NCBI GenBank assembly: GCA_035526335.1
Contig: DATLCN010000036.1
Location: 179,004-243,003 of the forward strand
Direction of reading: 5' to 3'
Length of the DNA: 64,000 nt
DNA from: GCA-2861595 sp035526335
GTDB lineage: Bacteria; Actinomycetota; Acidimicrobiia; Acidimicrobiales; GCA-2861595
A program made the position numbers and the translations under genes. This document shows positions 52,467-60,086 of the stretch, piece by piece. The notes below the pieces were generated by a model. That model was given only the letters and a program-made list of their open reading frames with translations. It was not told the origin of the DNA and did not search any database. Within the stretch, counting starts at the first letter, position 1. Each line of letters opens with the position of its first letter.

Positions 52467-55202
52467 CTACGCGTCGTCGACGGCCAGAGCCGTGACCGCC
52501 GGTGCCGACGAGCCGGGGGGTCGCTCCCGTGGCCGGCGCATCCTCCGACCCTGCACACCGCCGGCGATGGTGGCCACGATGCAGTCCTGGGCCGGTGGCG
52601 CAAGCTTCTGGGCCCGGGAGTCGGACAGTTCGAAGCGGTCTTTGACCGTTCCTTCACTGGTGGCGATCCGGGCGCTGTGGACACTCACTCCGCAGGCAGC
52701 GAAGGCGGTGGTGAGCGCATGGAGGAGGCCCGGCTGGTCCGTCGCCTCGACTTGGCACAGCGTGTACCAGGGTGACGCCGCCTCGTCGAAGGTGACCCTG
52801 GCACCGGGAACGGCCGCCGCCCGCAGCGGGGCCTTCATCTCCTCCACGACGAGCGCCGCCAGCACCGCCGCGTCGGGCGGCTCGGCGGCACGCACGAGGA
52901 AGAGGTCGGCGGCTCCGCCGTCACCCCAGGTCGCGGCGTCGGCCTCCACCACGTCGTGACCGGCGCGGGTCAGCGCGGCGGTCACGGCAGCCAGCAGCCC
53001 CCTCTGGTCCCGGCAGGCGATCTCGACACGGAACAGGCCGTCGCCCTCAGCGATGACGTTCGCCCGCGCCTCGCCCTTCGCCGGCAGCGGCTCCAGCAGC
53101 CGCGCCACCCGTGCCAGGGTGGCCGGCTGCTCGGTCAGCAGCCACCCTTGTGGCGCATCCTTCAGGCGTCTTGCCGCCGCCGACCCCGCTCCGGCGAGAC
53201 GGGCGGCTTCGAGGCGGCGCTCTTCGGCGAGGTTCCGTGCCTGACGCCCCGTGAGTTCCAGCGCCTTCTGGACGAGATGGTGGAGGGCCTCGAGCCGCTG
53301 ACGCTGCCAGGGCTCCAGATCCCCAAAAGCGAGGCTGAGCACATAGAGGGCGCGGGCCCGCTCGGGCTGCTCGAGGTGCGCGGCGATCTGGAGGACGCTC
53401 CGCTCGCTGAGGCCGTCGGGCCGTATGGCCGCGGCCCGCAGCAGGCCGCTCTCGCCGACGAGCAGGACGATGTCCTCCTCGGCCTGTGCTGCCAGGTCGA
53501 GCCGCTTCACCAACTGGCGGGCGACGGGGTCGGAAGCCCCGACCTCCACCAGCAAGGCAGCGAGGGCGAGCCGCTCAGGATGGGCCAGCTGGGCCAGATC
53601 CTCGTCATTGGCTTCGCCACCGCGCCCGGCGGCGATCAGCTCGTGGATGCTGTCCAACAGGGTGAACCGCAGGGCGTGACCCGGATCGAGCTCGAAGGGG
53701 TCGGACCGCCGATCACGGACCGCCTCGGCCAGCTCGGGGAGCGCGCTCTCCAGTAGCCCGGTCTTCTCCAGGAACCGCCACGATCGTGAATTGCCTCTCC
53801 GCAGCAACTCGAATAGCCCGGCACGCGTGTCCCGGTCCCACGAGAGGGATTGGCCCCGTAGCGAAACCAGCCAGTCGAGGAGCCGGGGGCCCGGCCGACC
53901 AGAGGCCACTGCGACGGCCGCTTTGAGGCCGACCTGGAGGCCCGCCTCCGAGGGTGGCGGGGCTCCGTCGGGCCCCACCCGCAGGTCGACCATGCCGTCT
54001 TCGATCGAGAGCCAACCGCCGGCGGGAACAGGCCCACCCGCCAGAGAGGTGACGCGTCGGGAATCGAGACGCCGTAGTCGCCACCCGAGCAACGGGGGTG
54101 TGACAAGCGTCGTGAGCAGGACGACGAGGAGCAGAGCGCCGTACAGATCGTCGCCGAGAATGCCCTCCCGAAGGCCTATGCCGGCGAAGATCAAACCCAC
54201 CTCACCGCGGGGCAGCATTCCCAGCCCTATCAGGAGCTTGTCGCCGGGCGAGCCGGTGGCTCCGACGGCGGCCAGGAGCTTCGTTAGAACAGCCACGACC
54301 AGCAGCGCGGCGGCAATGCCGAGCACCCTCGACCGGGCGAAGCTGCCGATGTCGGCATCGATGCCGATCTGCAGGAAGAACACCGGGATGAACAGGTGCC
54401 CCACCGGTGTGAGGTCTCGGCGAATCCGGTCGGCCTGCGCCGTCTTGGCCAGTGACAGGCCGGCCACGAAGGCGCCGACCACGGTGGCCAGGCGGGCCGC
54501 GCTGGCTAGCTCGGCCACCCCGAGGGTGAAGGCCAGGGCCACGCCGACAAGGGTGCCGGGCGAGCGTGAAAGCTTCTGCACCAGCCCGAAGAGTGCCGGC
54601 GACAGGCGGGCCCCGAGGCCGGCCGTCACGACGAGGAAGGCGACCGCCAGCCCGGCCACGCCGGCCACTCCGGGGATCGAGACGGATCCCTCGGAGACGA
54701 TGCGGACGACGACGGTGAGGATGATCAGCCCGAGGACGTCGTCCGCCACGGCGGCACCGAGCACGGTTCGTGCCTCCACACTGGCCAGCACACCGAGGTC
54801 GCCGAACACACGGGCGGTGATCCCTACCGACGTCGCGGTGAGTGCCGCTCCCACGAAGATGGCGGTGTTGTCCGACTCGCCGAACGCGCTCATGACCAGG
54901 AACCCGACGAGGAAGGGCATGGCCACGCCGACGACCGCAACCAGGATGGACGCCTTGCCCACCGCTCCCAGCTCTTCCAGGTCCATCTCGAGGCCCACCT
55001 GGAGAAGCAGCAGTATCACGCCCAGTTCGCCGAGGGTACGGAGCACGTCGCTGGGAGACACGAGGCCCAGCATCGAAGGGCCTATGGCCAGTCCCGCCAG
55101 GATCTCGCCCACGACGGCGGGCAGCCCCACCCGCTCGGCCAGCTCAGCCGCCAACTTGGCGGCGACGAGAACGACGAGGATGTCGAGCAGGACGCCGTTC
55201 AT
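52467..55202 (-). CDS. CPA2-type cation/proton antiporter fused to a GlnD-like HD/ACT module
   Basis: A 911-residue protein. Residues 1 to about 385 are a Na_H_Exchanger (KefB/NapA-like) membrane domain: VGLPAVVGEILAGLAIGPSM, ILLLLQVGLEMDLEELG, GAAVADDVLGLIILTVVVRI and IPVFFLQIGIDADIG. From about 430 the sequence follows the C-terminal half of the PII uridylyltransferase GlnD without its nucleotidyltransferase domain: FLEKTGLLESALPELAEAVR, DPFELDPGHALRFTLLDSIH, LALAALLVEVGAS (where GlnD has the HD metal site), then two ACT domains (about 708-807 with CRDQRGLLAAV, about 808-884 with EATDQPGLLHALTTAFA). The HD ligands are lost, so this part is probably a sensor. In GlnD the ACT domains sense glutamine, so transport gated by nitrogen state is plausible. 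Confidence 0.87.
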   Translation of the reverse strand: MNGVLLDILVVLVAAKLAAELAERVGLPAVVGEILAGLAIGPSMLGLVSPSDVLRTLGELGVILLLLQVGLEMDLEELGAVGKASILVAVVGVAMPFLVGFLVMSAFGESDNTAIFVGAALTATSVGITARVFGDLGVLASVEARTVLGAAVADDVLGLIILTVVVRIVSEGSVSIPGVAGVAGLAVAFLVVTAGLGARLSPALFGLVQKLSRSPGTLVGVALAFTLGVAELASAARLATVVGAFVAGLSLAKTAQADRIRRDLTPVGHLFIPVFFLQIGIDADIGSFARSRVLGIAAALLVVAVLTKLLAAVGATGSPGDKLLIGLGMLPRGEVGLIFAGIGLREGILGDDLYGALLLVVLLTTLVTPPLLGWRLRRLDSRRVTSLAGGPVPAGGWLSIEDGMVDLRVGPDGAPPPSEAGLQVGLKAAVAVASGRPGPRLLDWLVSLRGQSLSWDRDTRAGLFELLRRGNSRSWRFLEKTGLLESALPELAEAVRDRRSDPFELDPGHALRFTLLDSIHELIAAGRGGEANDEDLAQLAHPERLALAALLVEVGASDPVARQLVKRLDLAAQAEEDIVLLVGESGLLRAAAIRPDGLSERSVLQIAAHLEQPERARALYVLSLAFGDLEPWQRQRLEALHHLVQKALELTGRQARNLAEERRLEAARLAGAGSAAARRLKDAPQGWLLTEQPATLARVARLLEPLPAKGEARANVIAEGDGLFRVEIACRDQRGLLAAVTAALTRAGHDVVEADAATWGDGGAADLFLVRAAEPPDAAVLAALVVEEMKAPLRAAAVPGARVTFDEAASPWYTLCQVEATDQPGLLHALTTAFAACGVSVHSARIATSEGTVKDRFELSDSRAQKLAPPAQDCIVATIAGGVQGRRMRRPRERPPGSSAPAVTALAVDDA

Positions 55203-55215
55203 CTGTCCTGCTCGA

Positions 55216-55485
55216 TCACACGAAGACGGTGATGGGAGCCTCGGCGGGCAAGGCACCCGCCGGGCACCGCCAGCCCCGCCCCCTGACGGTGAGGATGGCC
55301 TCGGGCCCAAGAGCGCGCCGAAGTCCGACTATCAGAGCGTCACAGCGGCGGGAATCACGTCCGCCAAGCCCGGTGCGGCGCTGCAACTCGGTGCGGCCCA
55401 CCACCCGGCCGCCGGCGTCGGTCAACGCGGCAAGAACTGCCCTCTGCTGCGTCGAGAGCCCTGGCACATGGTGACGCTGACTCAT
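55216..55485 (-). CDS. Small OmpR-type winged-helix protein
   Basis: An 89-residue protein from ATG 55485 (a longer TTG start at 55539 is possible). Nearly all of it is a Trans_reg_C winged helix: LSTQQRAVLAALTDAGGRVV, GRTELQRRTGLGG, and RRCDALIVGLRRALG followed by ILTVRGRGWRCP, the wing that ends in an aromatic-rich turn. There is no receiver domain. It sits 13 bases before the antiporter-GlnD fusion on the same strand and 78 bases after the larger winged-helix gene, so the three probably form one transcription unit. It may bind DNA as a partner of the larger protein. Confidence 0.7.
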   Translation of the reverse strand: MSQRHHVPGLSTQQRAVLAALTDAGGRVVGRTELQRRTGLGGRDSRRCDALIVGLRRALGPEAILTVRGRGWRCPAGALPAEAPITVFV

Positions 55486-55563
55486 CGCCGCCCGGGGAGG
55501 GTCTACGGGCACCTGCACGCGCTCACGGTACGGAACCAACGTGTCTCGCGTGTTGTCGAGATG

Positions 55564-56085
55564 TTACGCCTCTCGCGCGTGAACCTGTCTTACTTCTGAC
55601 GGGGCCTGCTCCAGCAGGTAGCCACGGGAGCGGATGGTGCGGATAGCCAGATCGACCGGCTCGAGCCGGCGCCGGAGACGAAGGACGTGGACGTCGAGCG
55701 CGTTTCGCCCGGGGGCGCCTTCCGGCCATCCCGCCTGGGCCAGCGCCTCACGATGGACGACCGTGCCGAAGCGGTCGAGCAGGGCCCGCATGAGTCGCAC
55801 CTCGACGGGCGGCAGGGGCACCCAGCGGCTGCGGAAGCGGAGCAGACCGTCCCGGTCGAGAAGGGGAACCGAGGACACGTGGGCCTTGGCTCGGAGCGCC
55901 AGAGCGTCGGCCCTGGCCCGCAGGTCGTCCTCGGAAGCGGGCACCCTCAGCCAGTCCTCGAGGCAATCCTCCGCCTCGGGTGCCGGCGAACCGCCCTCCA
56001 CGAGGAGCAGCCGGGGTGCCTGTGCCGCCACCAGAGCCGCACGTCGGGCGCTTTCGAGCGGCCACCGGAGCATGACGACTTCCAT
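55564..56085 (-). CDS. OmpR-type regulator with degenerate receiver, GlnR-like
   Basis: A 173-residue protein from ATG 56085. The C-terminal 85 residues are a good OmpR/PhoB winged helix: LPPVEVRLMRALLDRFGTVV, HREALAQAGWPEGAPGRNAL and DVHVLRLRRRLEPVDLAIRT, with IRSRGYLLEQ. The N-terminal 70 residues (APRLLLVEGGSPAPEAEDCL and WLRVPASEDDLRARADAL) resemble only the second half of a receiver and have no phospho-acceptor Asp. Unphosphorylated OmpR-family regulators with atypical receivers include GlnR, whose operator lies 4 kb away at amt. A GlnR-related role is inference, and the protein is much shorter than GlnR (about 220-270 residues). Confidence 0.72.
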   Translation of the reverse strand: MEVVMLRWPLESARRAALVAAQAPRLLLVEGGSPAPEAEDCLEDWLRVPASEDDLRARADALALRAKAHVSSVPLLDRDGLLRFRSRWVPLPPVEVRLMRALLDRFGTVVHREALAQAGWPEGAPGRNALDVHVLRLRRRLEPVDLAIRTIRSRGYLLEQAPSEVRQVHAREA

Positions 56086-56185
56086 TGCCCCGCAAGCTAG
56101 AAGGGCCAGATTGCAGCCATGTTTCGGCGAAATGAACCCTGGGCCCGTGTAGGACGAGGGCCCGCCGCTACAGTACGACACCATC

Positions 56186-56256
56186 GCGGGCGTAGTTCAG
56201 CGGCAGAACATCAGCTTCCCAAGCTGAGAACGAGGGTTCGATTCCCTTCGCCCGCT
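56186..56256 (+). tRNA. tRNA-Gly (anticodon CCC)
   Basis: A 71-base cloverleaf. The acceptor stem is GCGGGCG/CGCCCGC, the D arm GTTC/GAAC, the anticodon stem TCAGC/GCTGA with loop TTCCCAA (anticodon CCC, reading GGG), and the T arm GAGGG/CCCTT with TTCGATT. The discriminator is T, and no CCA is encoded. It stands at the left edge of a fragment-rich accessory region. Confidence 0.95.
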
Positions 56257-56458
56257 CTCCACAACAGTCCTGCTCAACGGCTATTTCTGCTTCGTCACTG
56301 CCCTCCGGTCCGGCTCCGACGTGGCCTTGGGCCACAAACGGGCCACAACGAATCGGCCGGCGCAGCGACATCAGCTGGCTCGACGACCGCGGCCCGAATT
56401 CCGTGGCGGTCGGTCATAGAGCAGGCCCTCGGACTCGTGTGGCCGTACAATCGAGGAG

Positions 56459-56701
56459 GTGAGCGCAACCGATCCAGTCGTCGGGAAGGACCTCGTCGTG
56501 GCCGATGACGGGAGCATCCTGGCTGACCAGATCGCTCGTCTCGGCCTTCGGCCCGGCGCTCACCTCCGGGTGATTGAGAGCAATCCCGCTGCCAGCGAGC
56601 CGAGTAGTCCTGCTGGATCGCTTCCGGACTTTCCCGACCTCGACTGGGAAGCGTTTGAGCGGGGCAGCACCTTGGCTCGGAGCGACCTCAGCGCTACGTG
56701 A
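56459..56701 (+). CDS. Small AbrB/antitoxin-like protein
   Basis: An 80-residue protein starting at a GTG right behind GAGGAG. The first half, VVGKDLVVADDGSILADQIA followed by RLGLRPGAHLRVIE, resembles the swapped-hairpin AbrB/SpoVT fold of VapB- or MazE-type antitoxins (V--DG-I-----I---GL-PG--L-V). The second half is Ser/Pro-rich and acidic (LPDFPDLDWEAFERGS), as in toxin-binding tails. Its stop overlaps a GTG (56698) starting VRVVADSTAP, which looks like the first residues of a PIN-type toxin, but that frame then turns into unrelated sequence. It is likely an antitoxin that has lost its partner. Confidence 0.6.
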   Translation: MSATDPVVGKDLVVADDGSILADQIARLGLRPGAHLRVIESNPAASEPSSPAGSLPDFPDLDWEAFERGSTLARSDLSAT

Positions 56702-56715
56702 GGGTCGTCGCCGAC

Positions 56716-57054
56716 TCAACAGCGCCGGGCCACGCCGGCCGGCACCTCCGGCTGCAGCTCCACGCAGCCCTCGGCAGCGGTCGCCGTCAGCTCGTCCACC
56801 AGCTCGACCAGCTCGGTGGCCGAGGCGGCAGCGCCGGCCGGGACGAGGGTGGCGATCTCTTGGCTCAGGTCGGCGTGCAGCCAGGTGGACGACTGGGTCG
56901 CCACCCGTTCCAGCGCCTCAGCCACGATGGCCTGGCGGTCAACGGCGACCATCCCCGGCAACTCCGGGGCGGTCGCGGGCAGGTCGATGGCGCCCACGCC
57001 GGCCTCGGCCGCCTGGCGGCGCCAGTCGGCCCGCAACGCCTCGGCCTCGCCCAC
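56716..57054 (-). pseudogene. MobF/TrwC-type relaxase fragment
   Basis: The 112-residue frame, which reads upstream without a start to about 57110, resembles an internal part of actinobacterial MobF relaxases: ALRADWRRQAAEAGVGAIDL, then MVAVDRQAIVAEALERVATQ, LHADLSQEIATLVPAG and VELVDELTATAAEGCVELQP. The catalytic Tyr/His relaxase domain and the helicase are absent at either end. It is flanked by antitoxin and mrr debris and is most simply a leftover of a conjugative element. I assign the family by pattern only. Confidence 0.6.
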
Positions 57055-57101
57055 GGCGTGCTTGTCCGGCCGGCTGTCCAGGGAGGCTTGGCGCTCCAGT
57101 C

Positions 57102-57564
57102 GGAGTTCCCTCAGGAGACTATTGGCGGGAGACCCTGCTCTCGGCTCTCAAGAGGATGGCTCCGAGCTCCTTTGAGCGGCTCTGTGCCCAGCTACTCCGC
57201 GAGGCCGGCTGCGAGGAAGTCACGATAACGAGATACTCCGGAGACGAAGGCATCGACGGTGTCGACACCCTCCGTATCGGGCTGCTCAGCTTCCCGGTCT
57301 ATTTCCAGGCGAAGCGGCGGCGGGACCGTGGGACCTGAGAAGGTTCGAGAGCTACGAGGAGCGCTCTCAGGTCGCGCGGACAAAGGGATCCTCCTTACAA
57401 CGGGACGGTTCACCCCAGCCGCATTGACCGAAGCCGGTCGCGCCGGCGCACCGATCGACTTGATCGACGGGGGGCGGTTGTGCGACCTCCTACTCCAGTA
57501 CGAGATCGGCGTACGTATGAGTCCCGTCGTCGATGAGGCAAACCTCCGGCGCTTCGACTCCTGA
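57102..57564 (+). pseudogene. Mrr-type restriction endonuclease remnant, truncated and frameshifted
   Basis: Residues SSFERLCAQLLREAGCEEVT, then RYSGDEGIDGVDTLRIGL, and FPVYFQAKR are the start of an Mrr catalytic domain (the D-EG-DG--- and Q-KR motifs hold the active-site Asp and Gln/Lys). The frame stops at 57336-57338. The rest, GTVGPEKVRELRGALSGRAD, then KGILLTTGRFTPAALTEA and LIDGGRLCDLLLQYEIGV, continues in another frame to 57564. The shift falls in the GC run CGGCGGCGGG at about 57315. The N-terminal winged-helix half of Mrr is missing, replaced by relaxase sequence. Clearly inactive. Confidence 0.8.
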
Positions 57565-57599
57565 CCTGAGTCCCGACTCGCCCTCTTGCACGCAAGGTG

Positions 57600-57961
57600 C
57601 TACGTCAGCTTCTCGTGGACCACGAGCTGATCGGGCCGCAACTCCACGAAGCGCACTTCGTCAAGCGCAGCGACGATGGCGTCGAGATGTTCGCTGAACA
57701 GAGCGAGGAGGGCGTCGTTGCTGATGTTGCCGGTGCGACGATGAGCAGCCGACGCGGCGTGGACCGGAGGAGGTGGCCGTCCCGGAAGTCGCTGTCCTTG
57801 GTGACCACCACCCGGTCCTCGGCGTCGGCGCGGCGGGCAATCTCCGCGTCGGTTGTCCGGTTGCCGTCCGGTAGCTCCGAGGTGTGCACGACGTCGTGGC
57901 CGCCGGACGTGAGCTTCCGGGCCAGGCGGGACGGGAGTTGGGCGTCGAGGAGGAACCTCAC
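57600..57961 (-). pseudogene. DUF5615 PIN-like toxin, frameshifted
   Basis: The first frame reads MRFLLDAQLPSRLARKLTSG, then GHDVVHTSELPDGNRTTDAE, VVVTKDSDFRDGHLL and RRLLIV, the pattern of DUF5615 PIN-like toxins with conserved acidic residues. Near 57740 one base is missing, and the true C-terminus, TGNISNDALLALFSEHLDAI and VRFVELRPDQLVVHEKLT, is in the next frame. The ATG overlaps the stop of the DUF433 antitoxin by four bases, so the pair was coupled. Unless the shift is a sequencing error, the toxin's last helices are altered and it may be inactive. Confidence 0.8.
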
Positions 57962-58191
57962 GCAGCGCCGAGGGGTACCACCCGACGCATCCCGGAGGTG
58001 AGGGCGCCGAACTCAAGCGCGGCCAGGAGATCGTCGCGCTCGAGGTCGGGGTGGTCGTCGATGATCTCCTCGATCGTCATGCCCGAGGCGAGGAGGTCGA
58101 GGAGCGTCGCCACCGGGTACCGGAGCCCACGGATCGTCGGCTGGCCGTGGCAGACCACGGGGTCCGAAGTGATCCGGTCAAGCCTCGACAT
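57958..58191 (-). CDS. DUF433 antitoxin
   Basis: A 77-residue DUF433 protein: LDRITSDPVVCHGQPTIRGL, RYPVATLLDLLASGMTIEEI, and DDHPDLERDDLLAALEFGAL. DUF433 is a helix-turn-helix domain found as the antitoxin partner of DUF5615 PIN-like toxins. The gene is intact and stops four bases inside the start of the frameshifted toxin. It may persist alone because the toxin is broken, or keep neutralising residual toxin. Confidence 0.88.
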   Translation of the reverse strand: MSRLDRITSDPVVCHGQPTIRGLRYPVATLLDLLASGMTIEEIIDDHPDLERDDLLAALEFGALTSGMRRVVPLGAA

Positions 58192-58651
58192 CGAGGTCCA
58201 GCGTAGCGACGCACGGGCCGCCCTGCCCCGGGCTGCGTGTGTCAGGTTGAGTGGCCGCAGACGAACCAGGCATCGGGCCGGTCCTCAGTGGCCGCCGACG
58301 AACAGCGGCTCGTCGACCGCCGGCGCCGCATCGTGGCCACGTGCGTGAGGCCCTGGGCCCTGATCTCCGCGTGGCTGGTCAGACCCCCTTCTCGATGGGG
58401 TAGATGATAGGGTTCCAGCGGCGGTCGAGGCAGGCTGTGCCATTAGCGTGCCATTGCAGCCGGATGCTTGGCCCGACCTGATGTCGGCCGATCTCGCAAT
58501 CCGTCTCCCGGACATCTTGCTTCCATGGCGCCCCCCCAAGCCTTCCGCGATTCGCCCCAACACGGACGAGACCAAGATCCAGACCGCCAGTGAGGCGATG
58601 CGACAGGGATGGATCGGCCGGGCCACCACTGGGCGAGAGGCCGCGAACGCA
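58192..58651. other. 460-base stretch without a recognisable gene
   Basis: Open frames here have poor bias and match nothing I recognise. It contains the near-repeat GTGCCATTAGC / GTGCCATTGC at about 58438-58456. It is probably debris between the toxin-antitoxin pair and the sulfur cluster. Confidence 0.4.
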
Positions 58652-59014
58652 TCAGTAGCTGAAGGTCGTGGCGCCGTCGCCGATCCATTCCCACATCGGA
58701 ACCGTTCCGGCGATCTCGGCGCCGGCGATCAAGTTCGACTTGTCGAGCTTCTTGGTGTCGAAGCAGATGGGGCAGACGAAGTACTTCCCGCCGGCGGCGG
58801 CGTACCGCTCCAGCAGCGTGGTAAGGGGAGGACACCCGTCACAGGCAACGCCGACGGCCACGCCGGGGACGGCGAGGCGGACAGCCTCCTTGGTCAGGAA
58901 CATCAACGTCGGGCGACCCGACTCGGCTGCACCGACGGCAACGAGAAACGCCACCGTCACCTTCTCGCCGTCTTCAAGGCCAGTTGTCAGGCTCACTACT
59001 GCTTTTCCGGGCAT
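58652..59014 (-). CDS. DsrE-family protein
   Basis: A 120-residue DsrE/F-like protein: KAVVSLTTGLEDGEKVTVAF, LVAVGAAESGRPTLMFLTKE, AVRLAVPGVAVGV and the cysteine sites ACDGCPPL and KYFVCPICFDTKKLD, ending in PMWEWIGDGATTFSY. DsrE-fold proteins carry or relay persulfide sulfur; the family here resembles stand-alone forms found with sulfurtransferases. It is the last gene of a minus-strand group led by the ArsR-rhodanese regulator and is close to a rhodanese/metallo-beta-lactamase protein, so a role in persulfide handling is likely. Confidence 0.87.
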   Translation of the reverse strand: MPGKAVVSLTTGLEDGEKVTVAFLVAVGAAESGRPTLMFLTKEAVRLAVPGVAVGVACDGCPPLTTLLERYAAAGGKYFVCPICFDTKKLDKSNLIAGAEIAGTVPMWEWIGDGATTFSY

Positions 59015-59048
59015 TGTGGTCTCGCTTTCTGTTTGGTTGGTGGAATCT

Positions 59049-59327
59049 CTACTCAGCTCGGCCGACGGGCGAGGAAGGCCCCAGGTCGACTACCCGATCG
59101 CCGTCTTGCAGCCGGCGCAGCGAGAACGGGTTCCCGACCCCGGCGAACGACTCCACGGCGCGGTCGGGGAGCGCGTCCACCGTCGATGCGTCGTGGGCGA
59201 GCCGGGTGGCCAGGGCCCGGCCGGTGTGGAAGTGGAAGCTCCGCTGCGGTTCTGTGGCCACCTCGCGGTACTTGTCCCGCACCTGCCGGCGCAGCTCATC
59301 TGGCTCTACGAGCAGATTTATCGTCAG
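59049..59327 (-). pseudogene. Methyltransferase N-terminal fragment (arsenite-methyltransferase-like)
   Basis: The frame following the ArsR-rhodanese stop reads PDELRRQVRDKYREVATEPQ, SFHFHTGRALATRLAHDAST, PDRAVESFAGVGNPFSLRRL and then GDRVVDLG, which should open the SAM-binding motif DLGSGAG of ArsM-like methyltransferases. Instead it becomes PSSPVGRAE and stops, so the whole SAM fold is missing. Its beginning overlaps the upstream stop (CTGACG), without a standard start codon. It is a truncated remnant of a gene that once belonged to this operon. Confidence 0.75.
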
Positions 59328-59995
59328 TCTCCTTCTCCAGCCGCCACGGGCAGGCCGGCTCGTCTCCATTCGGGGAACCCATCGATCAGGCGCTGGGCCC
59401 GGAAGCCCCGGCGCTTCAGCTCACGGACGGCATCGTCGGCGTAGGCGCAGTAGGGCCCGCGGCAGTAGGCGACCACCTCGGCGCCCTTGGGAAGTGCCCG
59501 CAGGTGGCGGCGCAGCTCGGTGACCGGCGTCGAGCGTGCGCCGGCAATATGGCCGGCGGCGAACTCAGGTGTAGGTCGAACGTCGAGAACGATGACGTCT
59601 CCCTTCTTCAGCCGCGCCGCCAACTCGTCGCGTCCTAGCAGGTCGATTCCGTCGCGCTCGCCGAGGTAGGCACCGGCCAGGCGCTCCAGACCGGCGACGT
59701 GGTCGGCGGCCACGTCCCGAAGCGCCGACCAGAGCTCACCGACGCGGTCGCCGGCCAGGCGGTAGAAGACGCGGGTCCCTGAGCGCCGGGTGGTGAGCAG
59801 CCCCACCCCGGCCATGGATCGCAGGTGCTGTGACGTGTTTGCCACGCTCTGGCCTATCTCCTCGGCGAGGTCTTCCACTGAACGCTCGCCCTGGGCGAGG
59901 ACGTCCGCGATCTCCGCCCGCCGCCCATTGGCCAGCGACTTGGCCACTTCAGCGAAGCCGTCGTAGAGCGCATTCTTGGCGGCACGGTCTCCCAC
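59324..59995 (-). CDS. ArsR-family regulator with C-terminal rhodanese domain
   Basis: A 223-residue protein. Residues 1 to about 95 are an ArsR winged helix: AAKNALYDGFAEVAKSLANG, RRAEIADVLAQGERSVEDLA, IGQSVANTSQHLRSMAGVGL and TTRRSGTRVFYRLAG. Residues about 125-215 are a rhodanese domain, VIVLDVRPTPEFAAGHIAGA, with the active cysteine in VVAYCRGPYCAYADDAV. The pairing suggests a repressor that senses persulfide or related sulfur species on the rhodanese Cys. The GTG at 59995 fits the family start; a TTG at 60019 is too near its AGGAGG. A palindrome upstream probably is its operator. Confidence 0.9.
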   Translation of the reverse strand: MGDRAAKNALYDGFAEVAKSLANGRRAEIADVLAQGERSVEDLAEEIGQSVANTSQHLRSMAGVGLLTTRRSGTRVFYRLAGDRVGELWSALRDVAADHVAGLERLAGAYLGERDGIDLLGRDELAARLKKGDVIVLDVRPTPEFAAGHIAGARSTPVTELRRHLRALPKGAEVVAYCRGPYCAYADDAVRELKRRGFRAQRLIDGFPEWRRAGLPVAAGEGD

Positions 59996-60028
59996 AGGTT
60001 CAGGAGATAAGCACGTCAAAACCTCCTT

Positions 60029-60054
60029 GTCAAGAAGTATCTCGAATACTTGAC
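60029..60054. promoter_or_regulatory. Operator palindrome between the ArsR-rhodanese gene and the MBL-rhodanese gene
   Basis: AAGTAT-CTCGA-ATACTT (60035-60051) is a perfect 6-base inverted repeat, flanked by GTCAAG and GAC. ArsR-family operators are such AT-rich palindromes near the promoter. It lies 34 bases from the regulator start and 35 bases from the start of the divergent gene, so one repressor could control both directions. Confidence 0.7.
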
Positions 60055-60086
60055 AAACCGCTCTGGGCCGTGGTCTCCTTCGAGAC

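Noticed and set aside
52393..52959. Plus-strand 188-residue frame after the nhaA remnant
   Set aside because: Only its first codons, near 52393-52430, match the NhaA last helix; the rest is the shadow of the antiporter-GlnD gene.
56168..56371. Minus-strand frame encoding GIEPSFSAWEADVLPLNYAR
   Set aside because: This is the well-known translation of the antisense strand of a tRNA-Gly gene; the tRNA at 56186-56256 explains it.
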